64,000 nucleotides of DNA. Source: CAYUFB01 sp964444125. GTDB taxonomy: Bacteria > Patescibacteriota > Dojkabacteria > B142 > JAFGMG01. This document shows positions 17,319 through 27,698 of the stretch, in pieces (position 1 is the stretch's first letter; each line of letters begins with the position of its first letter). The stretch is taken from contig CAYUFB010000002.1 in NCBI GenBank assembly GCA_964444125.1, positions 1 through 64,000 of the forward strand, in the 5' to 3' direction. The notes beneath the pieces were generated by a model, which was not told the DNA's origin, did no database searches, and saw nothing but the letters and a program-made list of their open reading frames with translations. Both the position numbers and the translations under genes were made by a program.

Positions 17319-19493
17319 TCAAACGAGTTCCAGTCTGGCATATTCTTTGGCTAGTTCTTTGATCCCGGAAGCGAATTTGATTCTGATAATCTCATCGTCA
17401 ATGTATATTACTTCGCCAATGCCAAAATATTCACTTCTTACACGAGAGCCTTGGCATATATCTAGAGTGTCATAATAAGACGAGGTCTCCTCCTCTTCTT
17501 GTATATAACCAAAACTAGAACTAACTGGCTTGCAGTCTTCAATGTATTCAATTAAACCTTCTGGAATCTCGTCGATAAATCTAGAACGAAGCATGTCTTG
17601 ATAGCTTCCCATATAACTTCTACGGCTTGCGTATGATAAATATAGTTTCTTTTTGGCCCTGGTAAATGCAACATACGCAAGCCTTCTCTCCTCTTCCAGT
17701 TCGTCAGGGTCAGCGTAACTTCTTGAATGTGGAAAAATATTCTCTTCAAGACCACATACAAAGACATAGTCAAACTCTAAACCTTTGGCAGCATGAATAG
17801 TCATCAAAGTCGCCTTGTTGGTTGATGTATCTTTGTCAGCTTCCTTTGCCTGTTCTTCAAGAAGTGAGATGTCTTCTAAGAACGATTCGATCACATCTGA
17901 GGCAATTTCACCTTTGTATTTGACAGAAATATTTACAAATTCCTTGATATTCTCAATCTTGGACAGACTTTCTTCACTTTTGTCGTTGTACTCTTCAAGA
18001 AGATTGCTTCTTTCTAATACTCCTTTTAGAAAATCGACTAAATCCATGGTCTTCAAATTCGCGCGAAGGGATAAAATCAGGTTTGTGAAGCCTTCGATTT
18101 TCTTTAATTGGCTTGCCGATAAAAAGAGTCGAAGAGAATCTATGTCTTTAGCTTCAAGCGCCTCGAAGATTGATAATCCTTGTTGGGATGAATACGCAGT
18201 CAAATTCGTAAGCAAAATATTACCAATCCCACGTCTTGGTGTATTGATTATCCTTTTTAATGAAACATTATCTTTGGGATTTGCGATAAGTCTGATATAG
18301 GCAAGGATGTCTTTGATTTCTTTCCTATCATAAAATCTGACATTTCCGACAATCTTGTAAGGGATCTGATGACTGATCATTGCTTCTTCGAGAATTCTTG
18401 ATTGTGCATTTGTTCTATACAAAATGGCAATATCATTTATATCTGATAATTTCTTGATCATCTGGGCAATATTTACTGCTTCAGACCTATCGTCTGGTGC
18501 TTCGTATACAGAAATTAGATCACCATTATCATTGTCCGTCCAGAGTTTTTTCTTTTTCTGTCCTTTATTGTAAGAGATTACCTTGTTTGATGCTTCAAGT
18601 ATTGTCTTAGTTGATCTGTAATTTTGCTCTAGCTTGATTGTCTTGACCTCGTCATAGTCGTTTTCAAAGTTTAGTATGTTTTTGATATCTGCTCCTCTCC
18701 ACTTATAAATACTTTGTGCGTCATCGCCCACAACAAAGATATTCTTCCTTTTTGATGCAAGAAGCTTTGCGAAAGTGTATTGAGCGTAATTTGTGTCTTG
18801 ATATTCGTCAATTAGGATATACTTGAATAGTTCCTGATATTTCTCCAATACTTCCGGGGTTTGCTGAAAAAGAATAATTGTCTTCATTATCAAATCGTCA
18901 AAATCTAATGCTTGATTGGATTCTAGGGTTTTTTGATACTCAGGATAAATCTTGGAAATCATTTCTTGGAATAGTCCTGTAGCGTACATTTTGTAACCAT
19001 CTGATGTGATAAGCTCGTTTTTTGCAGATGAAATTGTATTGAGCACTGCTTTTGGCGGGAACTTTTTGATATCGACATCCAGCCTTTTTAGGATTTCTCG
19101 TATAATAGATTTCTGATCAGTTGGATCGTATATCGTGTAACTTGAGTCAATACCTATGTGATAGCCATCGATTCTTAAGATTTTGGCACAAATAGCATGA
19201 AAAGTTCCCGCCCAGAATAACGTCTTAGACGTTACAATGCCGGCATTCTGACCTGAAGACAATTCTTTTGCTATTCTGTTTTTGATTTCTGTAGCGGCCT
19301 TGTTGGTAAATGTCACAGCAAGAATCTCTTCTGGCCTGGCAAGTCCAGAGGAGATTATATAGGCAATCCTTTGGGTTAGAACCTTTGTCTTGCCGCTACC
19401 TGCGCCAGCAATAACTAGTACTGGGCCTTGTGTTGTAGTGACCGCTTCAAGCTGTTTTTCGTTTAATTGAGTTTGAGAATTTGTATTTTGCAT
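17319..19493 (-). CDS. pcrA: UvrD/PcrA-type DNA helicase
   Basis: The 724-residue protein is a full-length superfamily 1A helicase. It shows Walker A AGAGSGKT near residue 30, LIDEYQDTN (motif II), VVGDDAQSIYKWRGAD (motif III), QNYRST (motif IV), TIHAAKGLEFDYVFV (motif V) and AYVAFTRAKKKLYL (motif VI). It unwinds DNA 3'-5' in excision repair and conflict resolution. PcrA and UvrD cannot be separated by sequence alone. It converges with the SGNH gene and diverges from the transglutaminase gene. Confidence 0.95.
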   Translation of the reverse strand: MQNTNSQTQLNEKQLEAVTTTQGPVLVIAGAGSGKTKVLTQRIAYIISSGLARPEEILAVTFTNKAATEIKNRIAKELSSGQNAGIVTSKTLFWAGTFHAICAKILRIDGYHIGIDSSYTIYDPTDQKSIIREILKRLDVDIKKFPPKAVLNTISSAKNELITSDGYKMYATGLFQEMISKIYPEYQKTLESNQALDFDDLIMKTIILFQQTPEVLEKYQELFKYILIDEYQDTNYAQYTFAKLLASKRKNIFVVGDDAQSIYKWRGADIKNILNFENDYDEVKTIKLEQNYRSTKTILEASNKVISYNKGQKKKKLWTDNDNGDLISVYEAPDDRSEAVNIAQMIKKLSDINDIAILYRTNAQSRILEEAMISHQIPYKIVGNVRFYDRKEIKDILAYIRLIANPKDNVSLKRIINTPRRGIGNILLTNLTAYSSQQGLSIFEALEAKDIDSLRLFLSASQLKKIEGFTNLILSLRANLKTMDLVDFLKGVLERSNLLEEYNDKSEESLSKIENIKEFVNISVKYKGEIASDVIESFLEDISLLEEQAKEADKDTSTNKATLMTIHAAKGLEFDYVFVCGLEENIFPHSRSYADPDELEEERRLAYVAFTRAKKKLYLSYASRRSYMGSYQDMLRSRFIDEIPEGLIEYIEDCKPVSSSFGYIQEEEETSSYYDTLDICQGSRVRSEYFGIGEVIYIDDEIIRIKFASGIKELAKEYARLELV

Positions 19494-19547
19494 TTTGACG
19501 GTGATAGTTTAACACGAATTTTATTAAACGTTTTCTTTTATCTCTGC

Positions 19548-19553
19548 TAAAAT
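19548..19553 (+). promoter_or_regulatory. -10 box (TAAAAT) for a leaderless mRNA
   Basis: TAAAAT is six bases before the ATG at 19560, in the divergent spacer between pcrA and the transglutaminase gene. Confidence 0.6.
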
Positions 19554-19559
19554 GATTTC

Positions 19560-21353
19560 ATGCGAAAAAAATATTTTGTAACAATCTTGATCGTTGCTTT
19601 CGGATTTCTTTTTTTTACCTCCCAGAAGGCTTTTGCCAAGTTTGAAACTACTATTACAAGAGAATATTATCTTCAAGACGACTTCTCCGTTATGGTCAAA
19701 GAGACAGAAGTGATCAAAAATAATACTTCTAATTTATATGTTCCAGGCGGAGCCAAAAAGGATTTTGAAATATTGGCAATTGAAACTGGTAATCTGGATA
19801 ATCCCACAATATTACAAAAGGCACTAGATAGTTTATCAATAAAAGCCAATGGTCAAAACATCTCATATACTTCAAAAATACAAAAGGATATTGCTTCAAT
19901 TTCTACAAATTTTCCTGCTGCTGTATCTCCAGGCGGTAGTGTGACATTTGTGATGGAATATAGACATCCTGGAATGCTTGAGACAAATGGTGCTCTAAAG
20001 GATTTTTTCGTCAATGGGTTTGCTGTAAATAGCACTTTTGAGGATGCTTCAAACTCAACAAACTATGAAACCTTGGTGTTTGTTCCAATTAATTATCCTG
20101 ATATAAATTTTATTAACCTGTCTTATCAAGAAAGGCAATCTGGAAATTACAAAGTCTACTCTTTTTCAAAAGAAGATATGCTTGGCAATTATCTTTGGAT
20201 CCAGTTTGGAAGAACTCAATATTACAAATTCGAGATAATTCAAAACATCAAAAAGTCAGAAAGATTAAATACAGGTAATTTGAACCGCTATGAGATCGTA
20301 ATTCCAAGAAATATTATGACTGCTGATATTGATCAAAAAATATACTATGAAGCTATCACGCCTGAACCAGAGTGGATAAAACAAGATAGTCAAGGAAATT
20401 TGATAGCAAGTTTTAAATTAAAAAGTAATTTTGATGGCAATATCACCATAAAAGGATATGCTTCGATAAACAAGGTGAATGATTTGGAAATAGCCAATTT
20501 CGGTAATTTGTCCGAGATAGGTGGCGAAATGAATAGTTATTTGGCAAAAGCTGATTATTGGGAAGTAGATCATCCAACAATTCAAAATCAGGCAAAGGTT
20601 TTGAAGTCTTCAAACACCGATATTGCTAAACTTGTGCTTGATACCTATAATTTCGTCATCGACAAGATAGATTATTCAGATGTCAAAAGATTTGGATTAA
20701 ATGAGAGACAGGGCGCAGTAGCAACTTTGCAAGGAGGGGCGGCTGTTTGTATGGAATATTCTGATTTATTTTTAACATTGATGAGAGCGCAAGGTGTGCC
20801 TGCTAGAGCTGCTTTTGGTTATGGTTATGACCCAAAGTCTTCGTCAGATACACAAGAGAGCCACCAATGGGTAGAAATTTATGCCCCAAAAATAAAGCAA
20901 TGGGTGGCTGTAGATGTAACCTGGGGTGAAAATGGGCCAGCGTTGATTGGTGGAGATATGAATCATTTCTACACACACGTAGCTTCAATTTCTCCAAATG
21001 AGCCACCTGCAATAGTTAGTGTTGGCTATGGAATACTTGATCTGGAAGTTGCAAACTACAATATCGAGGTAATTGAAAGCCTCCCTGAAGGGCAATATAC
21101 CCTCCAAGAGGATTTACTTGTCAGATACAAATTTCAAGATGAATCTTTATCAGATAATTTATCAGGACTGTTAAGATCAAAAGTCGAAGCTACTTATTCA
21201 AATCTACTTAATCGCCAAAAGCTAAGTCTTGATCAGATACTTGCCCTGTTTTTTGTAGCCATGCTCGTTTTGATCGCAGCTTTGATATTGTTTGCTACAA
21301 TCCAGAAGATTAGAAAAAAAGTTTCTAAATCTGAGTTAGAACAATTGCAATAA
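19560..21353 (+). CDS. Exported, membrane-anchored transglutaminase-like protein
   Basis: This 597-residue protein has a signal peptide (residues 1-26, ending KAFA), a long beta-rich domain, and a transglutaminase core at about 360-470. The triad is visible: Cys about 397 (GAAVCMEYSDLF), His about 435 (ESHQWVEIY) and Asp about 452 (AVDVTWGEN). A C-terminal helix (about 558-580) followed by lysines anchors it facing outside. Family members act as peptidases or crosslinkers; which applies is unknown. Its 3' end overlaps the end of the convergent EamA pseudogene by about 29 bp. Confidence 0.87.
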   Translation: MRKKYFVTILIVAFGFLFFTSQKAFAKFETTITREYYLQDDFSVMVKETEVIKNNTSNLYVPGGAKKDFEILAIETGNLDNPTILQKALDSLSIKANGQNISYTSKIQKDIASISTNFPAAVSPGGSVTFVMEYRHPGMLETNGALKDFFVNGFAVNSTFEDASNSTNYETLVFVPINYPDINFINLSYQERQSGNYKVYSFSKEDMLGNYLWIQFGRTQYYKFEIIQNIKKSERLNTGNLNRYEIVIPRNIMTADIDQKIYYEAITPEPEWIKQDSQGNLIASFKLKSNFDGNITIKGYASINKVNDLEIANFGNLSEIGGEMNSYLAKADYWEVDHPTIQNQAKVLKSSNTDIAKLVLDTYNFVIDKIDYSDVKRFGLNERQGAVATLQGGAAVCMEYSDLFLTLMRAQGVPARAAFGYGYDPKSSSDTQESHQWVEIYAPKIKQWVAVDVTWGENGPALIGGDMNHFYTHVASISPNEPPAIVSVGYGILDLEVANYNIEVIESLPEGQYTLQEDLLVRYKFQDESLSDNLSGLLRSKVEATYSNLLNRQKLSLDQILALFFVAMLVLIAALILFATIQKIRKKVSKSELEQLQ

Positions 21354-22231
21354 CAATGATCAATATAGAAACTACCTTCTGAGTGAGTATTTTTTCTGGA
21401 GATATCTTCTTTGCTTATTTTAGGCAAGAATACTGTCAAAAACACCCCAATAACAAGTACGAAAACTGGTTGGATGCCAAGGACGATATTTACTAAAGCC
21501 ATTGGGGCTATTGTTAATGCATAATTATAGGACAAAATAGCAAAGGTATTGAGTGATTGATTCACAATATTTATTGAAAAAGCCTTCGCCTTATAAATTT
21601 GTGTGATTGATATAAACGTGTCTCTGACATTTTTGACAAACAAGATAAATCCAAGAAACACCAAAAAGTATCCAACATTTTGCCAAAAGGAAACTACCAC
21701 AAAAGGGTTGTTATTCGAGACAAGTTTGAAAATTAGAGAATTAAATGCAAGCATCAGAGAAGAAAACGTCATCATCAAAAGCACCTCAAGTTTTATCTGT
21801 GGAATTTTTTGTGAAAGATCTAAACTTATCCCTACTACTCCAATTATTATTAATATGAAGGCAAAGATTTGCACTAAGGTTAACGATTCGTTGAAAAAGA
21901 TTTTGCCAAGTATATAGATAAATAGTGTGCTTAATTAAAACATTGGTACAATAATCGAAGGGTCCGTCTTTTTAAGAGCTAACATATAAGGCAATACGGC
22001 AAGAGGATAAAGTATGCCTCCAAAGATAACAAGAAGTATTTCGGTAATTTTTAGCTCAAAGACAGAAGTGTTGATGAAATACAATATTGGTATTGAGAAG
22101 ATACTGATCATGCACATGAAAGGAATCGTAACGACGATATTTCTCCCTTTGATATATTTATCAATGAATACTTTGTCTAAATGGTTTGTAACCGCCCAAA
22201 GAAATGGAGCGAGTAATGAAAAAAACAACAT
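21325..22231 (-). pseudogene. EamA/DMT-family transporter broken by a nonsense codon and a frameshift
   Basis: The gene would encode a ten-helix drug/metabolite transporter. The frame from the ATG at 22231 runs to an in-frame TAA at 21935-21937 (SIIVPMF-stop-LSTLFIY) and then continues unbroken in the same frame; the codon is one C-to-T change from CAA (Gln). Near the 3' end an extra base in a six-T run (plus strand 21390-21395) shifts the frame; correcting it gives a normal hydrophobic last helix and a TAG at 21325-21327. It lies 18 nt after argS on the same strand. An intact relative is at 46987-47829. Confidence 0.8.
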
Positions 22232-22249
22232 AATAATTACGTTAAAAGA

Positions 22250-23971
22250 TTACATCTTCTCGACAGTTCTGATGCCCATTAAATCAAGTCCCCTCTGAAG
22301 TACGATAGAAACTGCTTCTGTAAGCATGAGCCTAGCGTCCCTGGTATTTTGGTCTTCTGCTTTGATAACTTGGAGGTTTTTGTAAAAACTATTAAACCTG
22401 GTTGAAAGCTGCAAAAGATAGGTGGCGATTATGTTTGGACTATAATCTCGACTGGCATTTTCAACGATTTCAGAAAATCTTTCCAAAGTTTTGAGTACGT
22501 TTATTTCATAATCACTTGTAAGGTATCTTTCTAAATTTACTTCATAGTTGTAGTTTCCAGCTTCTTTGAGAATTGATTTGGCTCTTGCATAGGTATATTG
22601 AACATAAGGTCCAGAATCTCCTTCGAAATTTACACTCTCGTCTAGATCAAATGCAAGATATTTGAAAGGACTGATTTTCAAGAAAGAGTATTTCACTGCT
22701 CCAACGGCAATCGTTTCTGCAACTTCGTCAATGTTTTCAACTTTGCCCTTCTCTCTTACTATTGGCTTGATCTTGGCAACAGCTTGATTAAGTACATCAT
22801 TTCCGAGAATTACTTGGCCTTTTCTTGAAGACATCTTGCCCGATTTCAGACCTACAAATTCGTAAGCATTATGATACTGTTTATCCTTGAACTGCTCAGG
22901 CCAAAGAAGCTCTTTAACTTTGAAAGTGACCTTGAAAAAGCTAATTTGTTCGACAGCTACATTATGCACATGAAGATCCACAATGCCATATTCATTGTTT
23001 TTTATAACTGCAAGTCCAAGCTCTTTGCCTTCATATGTCGGAAGTCCTTGTGAATTAATGAAAACCCTTGTATCTAAGCCATATTTTGCACCATCAAATA
23101 CAATAGCTCCTTGGCTTTTGGTTAAAATCTTTGCTTCAAGCGCTTTTGAAATGGCATCTTGCACAAATGGCAATGTCTCTGATTCCATATACTCTCTTTC
23201 AAATGTCGTATATACTCTCTCGTATATTTCGTGAAATTTCTCCAAACTCCAGTCTTTTCCAATTCTCCAAAGTTTATTAATTTCTATGTCTTCTTGAGAA
23301 TATATTTTTTCATTTATAGCTTTGATTTCAGCTTGAGCATTATCGTCTTCCTCAAAAGCCGTAGCACCTTGGGTATAGCATTTCCCAAGAAGTGCTACTT
23401 TTTCGTCTGCGCTTTGAGGATATTGGTCTTCAGGAACTTTTATAAACGCCCAAAGACATTTTGCTATATGCATGCCTACATCTCCTTGATAATTCACACG
23501 AATAACTTCTGCTCCTTGGGCCTCAAACAATCTAACTAGAGATTCCCCCAGGATGATATTTCTCAAATGGCCAATATGAAAAGATTTGAAAGGGTTGGGA
23601 TGAGCAAATTCGACCATTATTCTTTGACCTTTGAGTCTCTTATTGTCACCAAAAGACTCCTTGTTTTCTAATATCTTCGAGATCACCTTTACAAAGCTAG
23701 CATTATTCTGCTTGAAATTGATAAATCCCGGGCCAGCAATATGAGTATCAAGTCCTAAGTTTTGAGTGTCAAGTTTATTTACAACCATTTTGGCAATATC
23801 AGGTGGGGATTTTTTTATCTCTTTTGATAGTTTCATTGCTACATTCGTAGCCCAATCACCGTGGGATTCATTTTGGGGCCTTTCTAGGTGAATGTCTTTT
23901 GGCTCAATAGTAATATCATATATATCTTTGAGGGCTTTTGAAATTGATTTTTGAATTGTCTCTTTCATCAA
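22250..23971 (-). CDS. argS: Arginyl-tRNA synthetase
   Basis: The 573-residue protein is a class Ia synthetase that charges tRNA-Arg. It has the N-terminal tRNA-recognition domain (AGPGFINF near residue 83), the HIGH signature in FKSFHIGHLRN, the class-specific GKMSSRKGQ, and a C-terminal DALR anticodon-binding domain ending with GLDLMGIRTVEKM. It lies 69 bp after pyrG on the same strand and precedes the EamA pseudogene. A target tRNA-Arg(GCG) is at 2185-2258. Confidence 0.97.
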   Translation of the reverse strand: MMKETIQKSISKALKDIYDITIEPKDIHLERPQNESHGDWATNVAMKLSKEIKKSPPDIAKMVVNKLDTQNLGLDTHIAGPGFINFKQNNASFVKVISKILENKESFGDNKRLKGQRIMVEFAHPNPFKSFHIGHLRNIILGESLVRLFEAQGAEVIRVNYQGDVGMHIAKCLWAFIKVPEDQYPQSADEKVALLGKCYTQGATAFEEDDNAQAEIKAINEKIYSQEDIEINKLWRIGKDWSLEKFHEIYERVYTTFEREYMESETLPFVQDAISKALEAKILTKSQGAIVFDGAKYGLDTRVFINSQGLPTYEGKELGLAVIKNNEYGIVDLHVHNVAVEQISFFKVTFKVKELLWPEQFKDKQYHNAYEFVGLKSGKMSSRKGQVILGNDVLNQAVAKIKPIVREKGKVENIDEVAETIAVGAVKYSFLKISPFKYLAFDLDESVNFEGDSGPYVQYTYARAKSILKEAGNYNYEVNLERYLTSDYEINVLKTLERFSEIVENASRDYSPNIIATYLLQLSTRFNSFYKNLQVIKAEDQNTRDARLMLTEAVSIVLQRGLDLMGIRTVEKM

Positions 23972-24040
23972 AAGTTATTAATACGTTAAGATTGAAACTT
24001 AACCGTATCTTACAAAAAAAATGCCAAAAACGCCAGTAAA

Positions 24041-25720
24041 TTAAGCTATTTTGATATTTTCTATTGCTACTTTGACAAACTCCACAAAAAGAGGATGAGC
24101 AGATAACGGTGTTGATTTGTACTCAGGATGTCCTTGAGTTGCGACAAAAAATGGATGAATTTTTTTTGGCAATTCGATAAATTCAACAAACATTCCATCG
24201 GGGGATTTCCCAGAAAAAATCATACCAGCTTTCTCAAGTTGCCCTTGATAATCATTATTGAACTCAAATCTATGTCTGTGTCTTTCCTCAACTATCCCCT
24301 TTTTCTTGTCTGCAAAAGCTTTGTGTTTATCATAGATACTATAGACATAGGAATCTTTATTTAAGACGCAAGGGTATGTTCCTAGTCGCATTGAGCAGCC
24401 ATCGCCCTTAATTACTTGATATTTCGGATCAAAAGGAATTGAGTGAATAATTTTGTTTTTGGATTTTGGGTTGTTCTCTTCTGTATCAGCGTCTTTGATC
24501 CCAACAACGTTTCTGGCAAATTCAACTGTCGCAAGTTGCATACCATAGCATAGACCAAGATAAGGAATCTTATTTTCCCTTGCGTATTTGATAGCTTTTA
24601 GTTTGCCTGAGACTCCTCTTGAACCCCAACCAATTGGGACAATTATCCCATCAACATCAGATAGTAGAGAACTAATATTTTTTTCTTGCTTGTCAGAATT
24701 GATGTATTTCAACTCTATCTTGGAATCATTTGCGATAGCACCGTGCTTAATGGCTTCGATTAATGCATAATATGCATCAGTTAAGCTTGAGTCTCCTGTC
24801 CCAAAGTATTTTCCGACAATTGCAATATTTACCTTTTTCTTTTTGGGTTTAAGCCTTTTTGCAACAAACTTCTCCCAGGAGGAAAGTTTGATTTCTTTAA
24901 ATTTTAATTTGAAGTTGGTCAAAAGCTGTTTATCAAGTCCTTGTTTTTGAAGATGTAGTGGAACCAAGTGGATGTCCGGCAAGTTTTCATTGGAGAAAAC
25001 GTTTTTTGGGTCAATGTGAAATTTCATTGCGAACTTGTACTTGCGTTGAGTGTCAATCGGAAGCTCACTTCTAACAACGAGGTAGTCAATATTTATGCCC
25101 ATGCTCATTAGTTCTCTGATACCCAATTGGGCTGGTTTCGTTTTAGGTTCACCAATATGAGCTGGTACTGGTACGTATGTGACATGAACGTGCGCAACGG
25201 GCTGAGTCAATCCCAGGATTCTTGCCGCTTCATAATACAACCCGTTATTATTTTCGTACTCCCCTACTGTGCCGCCAAGTTCAACTACCACAAAATCAGC
25301 ATTGGTCTTTTTGGCGGCACTTCTGAACCTCTCTAGTATTTCGTTTACAATGTGTGGGATTGGTTCGACGTCTTCTCCGTCATATTCCATTCTTCTTTCT
25401 TTGTTGATGACAGTTTGGTATAACTGTCCCATCGTCATGAAATTGTCGTGCCCGACTTTTTGATCCAAAAATCTTTCGTAATTCCCTAAATCTTGGTCTC
25501 CTTCTAGACCATCAAAACACAAAAACGGATCTCCGTGCTCAATAGGATTAATAGTTCCAAAATCAACATTTAAATTATTTTCACATTTAATTGGACATAC
25601 ATTATAGCCATGTTTCTTAAGAAGCATTGAGATTGAAGCTGCTGTAACCCCTTTGCCAAGTGCACTTATTACTCCACCGGACACAAAAATATATTTCACC
25701 TGCTTATTTGCTTTAGGCAT
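24041..25720 (-). CDS. pyrG: CTP synthase
   Basis: The 559-residue enzyme makes CTP from UTP using glutamine. The N-terminal synthetase domain starts YIFVSGGVISALGKG, the standard P-loop-like start, and includes ECENNLNVD-type substrate residues (KCENNLNVDFGTINP). The glutamine amidotransferase domain has its nucleophile in GLCYGMQLA and the His-Glu pair in TQGHPEYKS. On the minus strand TATTGT lies 6 nt before the ATG, another likely leaderless start. Confidence 0.97.
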   Translation of the reverse strand: MPKANKQVKYIFVSGGVISALGKGVTAASISMLLKKHGYNVCPIKCENNLNVDFGTINPIEHGDPFLCFDGLEGDQDLGNYERFLDQKVGHDNFMTMGQLYQTVINKERRMEYDGEDVEPIPHIVNEILERFRSAAKKTNADFVVVELGGTVGEYENNNGLYYEAARILGLTQPVAHVHVTYVPVPAHIGEPKTKPAQLGIRELMSMGINIDYLVVRSELPIDTQRKYKFAMKFHIDPKNVFSNENLPDIHLVPLHLQKQGLDKQLLTNFKLKFKEIKLSSWEKFVAKRLKPKKKKVNIAIVGKYFGTGDSSLTDAYYALIEAIKHGAIANDSKIELKYINSDKQEKNISSLLSDVDGIIVPIGWGSRGVSGKLKAIKYARENKIPYLGLCYGMQLATVEFARNVVGIKDADTEENNPKSKNKIIHSIPFDPKYQVIKGDGCSMRLGTYPCVLNKDSYVYSIYDKHKAFADKKKGIVEERHRHRFEFNNDYQGQLEKAGMIFSGKSPDGMFVEFIELPKKIHPFFVATQGHPEYKSTPLSAHPLFVEFVKVAIENIKIA

Positions 25721-25855
25721 TTGGCTACAATAAAAATTAGAGGGATTTTTGGTTTAAGTGATATTAGAATAGTTAAGAATAAATGTCCAGGAAAAATTAT
25801 TTTTTTGCCACTTTTTTGCACCAACTAAGTTAAGACAAGTATATATCAAGCATGT

Positions 25856-25861
25856 TAAAAT
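25856..25861 (+). promoter_or_regulatory. -10 box (TAAAAT) for a leaderless mRNA
   Basis: TAAAAT is six bases before the ATG at 25868. Confidence 0.6.
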
Positions 25862-25867
25862 ATTTGT

Positions 25868-27671
25868 ATGCCAAAAGACGAAATCTTAAAAAATCAATTG
25901 AACAAAAAAAGACAATTAGAACTTGAAAACGAAAAAAAGGACGAAGAGAGAGAGATAGATAGGACAAAAGATATGCTTGATGAAGCACTTGATAACCTTG
26001 AATTTAAGAAAAAAAACTCCAAGCCACAAGGCAAAATTGCCAAATTGAAACACTGGTGGTTGCAAAAAAGTTTAAAGCAAAATTTACTTATTTTAAGCGC
26101 ATTTGCTTTATCCCTTCTCTTGTTATTTGTTTTCTTTATATATATTTGGTGGACAGGCAAAGATGCAATACTCTTTAAGTCAACACTAGAAGGCAAGGTC
26201 TATGATAGATACGAAAAAAACATTGAAGATGTATCAATTAGCATTGATGGGAAATATAAGACAAAAACAAACAGCAAAGGAGAGTTTGAGATAAAGGGTC
26301 TAGATAACGGAAAAGTAAAGGTCTTGTTAGAAAAAAAACGGATATGAGCCAGTAGAAAGAAGTATTGCTATAGGGCGATATCGAACATATAGAGAATTCG
26401 AAATTGTTGAGCTTCCCAAAGGAAGTATCAAGGCAGTTTTAAATATGCCAGAGGGATTTGATCCTGCACTTGTAATTATTGAAATTGGCGGAAAAGAGTA
26501 CGTAATCGAAGATGAGAATATAACAATTGATAATTTGTATAAGGGTAATTATGAACTCATAATCAAGTCTCCTGAGTTTGTAGATATCAGACAAGAAGTA
26601 GAGATCAAGGCTGGTGAAAATGACTTAGGCATAATTGATCTAACCCCTGCAGCAGATATTGTAGCGGATATATATGATTGGACAACAGATAGGACTCTTG
26701 CAGAAATCAAGTTTGAGGGGATCGATAGAGAGTATAAATTCAAAGACGAGAAATTTATTATTGAGGATTTTGAGGATATTGATAATCTTTTTGCCCTAAA
26801 GTTTGGGGCAAATGGATATATTGATAACAGAATAGAAAGAAGAATTGTATTGGGCCTAAATGATATTGGCAAGATCTATTTATATCCGGATCAAGATTTA
26901 TATACAATTAGCAAAACAGGGAGATTGGCTGGATTAAAGATGGATTTAAGTAGCACCAATATTACAGCGATAAGCGTAGACGAGATATCTGCCATTGATC
27001 CAGCGAATATCAAATTTGTTCATAACAACATCTTGTATAGATATGACAAAAAAACTAATCAGCCCCAAAAAATCAATGAATACAAAAGAGGTTTGATATA
27101 CCTCAATAATACTTTTGAGACTATACTGGAAGTAGTTGATGATAGTGGAGAGTACTTAGTATATAAAAATGCATCCGACAAAGTTTTGACAAAATTTGAA
27201 AAATTGCCAACAAATGTATTAGTCTCAGATGATGGAAGATTTGCTTATTTTTCTTTTGAGGGAGATATGATAGCGGGTCTTTATCAGGTTGCTTTAGAGT
27301 ATGGAACGACAAGACAATTAATTGATCAGGAAATTGATCTGATTGCTATTGACCAAAAGGGAGAACAGATTATTTATAATCAAGCTGGCAAAATTTATAA
27401 TTACAATACAAGAATTTTCAAATCTTCTGCAATAGATGCCCCCTCATCGTCAAAAGCAGTGTATGCAAATAACAAATGGTACATTCTGACAGGTGATAGT
27501 GTTGTAATAATGGAAAATAATTTCAGAGCTATTGATAGCTTGGATTTATCACATAGCATTGATTCGATAACACTTCAAGGTGACTTATTGGTATTAAAAT
27601 CGACTAATCAAATATATCTGATTAACACTGCTAATCCAAATATTATACAAAGCATTTTGTTTAATATTTGA
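25868..27671 (+). pseudogene. Anchored envelope protein, frameshifted at an A8 run
   Basis: The first frame (25868-26347) encodes a charged cytoplasmic segment with coiled-coil character, one membrane helix (about residues 76-97) and a carboxypeptidase-regulatory-like beta domain (LEGKVYDRYEKNIEDVSIS). It stops just after an A8 run at 26331-26338. Removing one A joins it smoothly (EKNGYEPVERSI) to a second frame running to 27671, with a PEGA-like stretch and repeated beta units like a propeller. The repaired protein would have about 600 residues. Causes could be gene decay, phase variation, transcriptional slippage at A8, or a homopolymer sequencing error. Confidence 0.75.
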
Positions 27672-27698
27672 TAATAAAGCTTATCTTTGTAGTATAAT

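Noticed and set aside
23740..23790. GAGTATCAAGT-like bases inside argS resembling the 11917 repeat
   Set aside because: Similarity is short, in frame with the coding sequence and not flanked by repeat ends.
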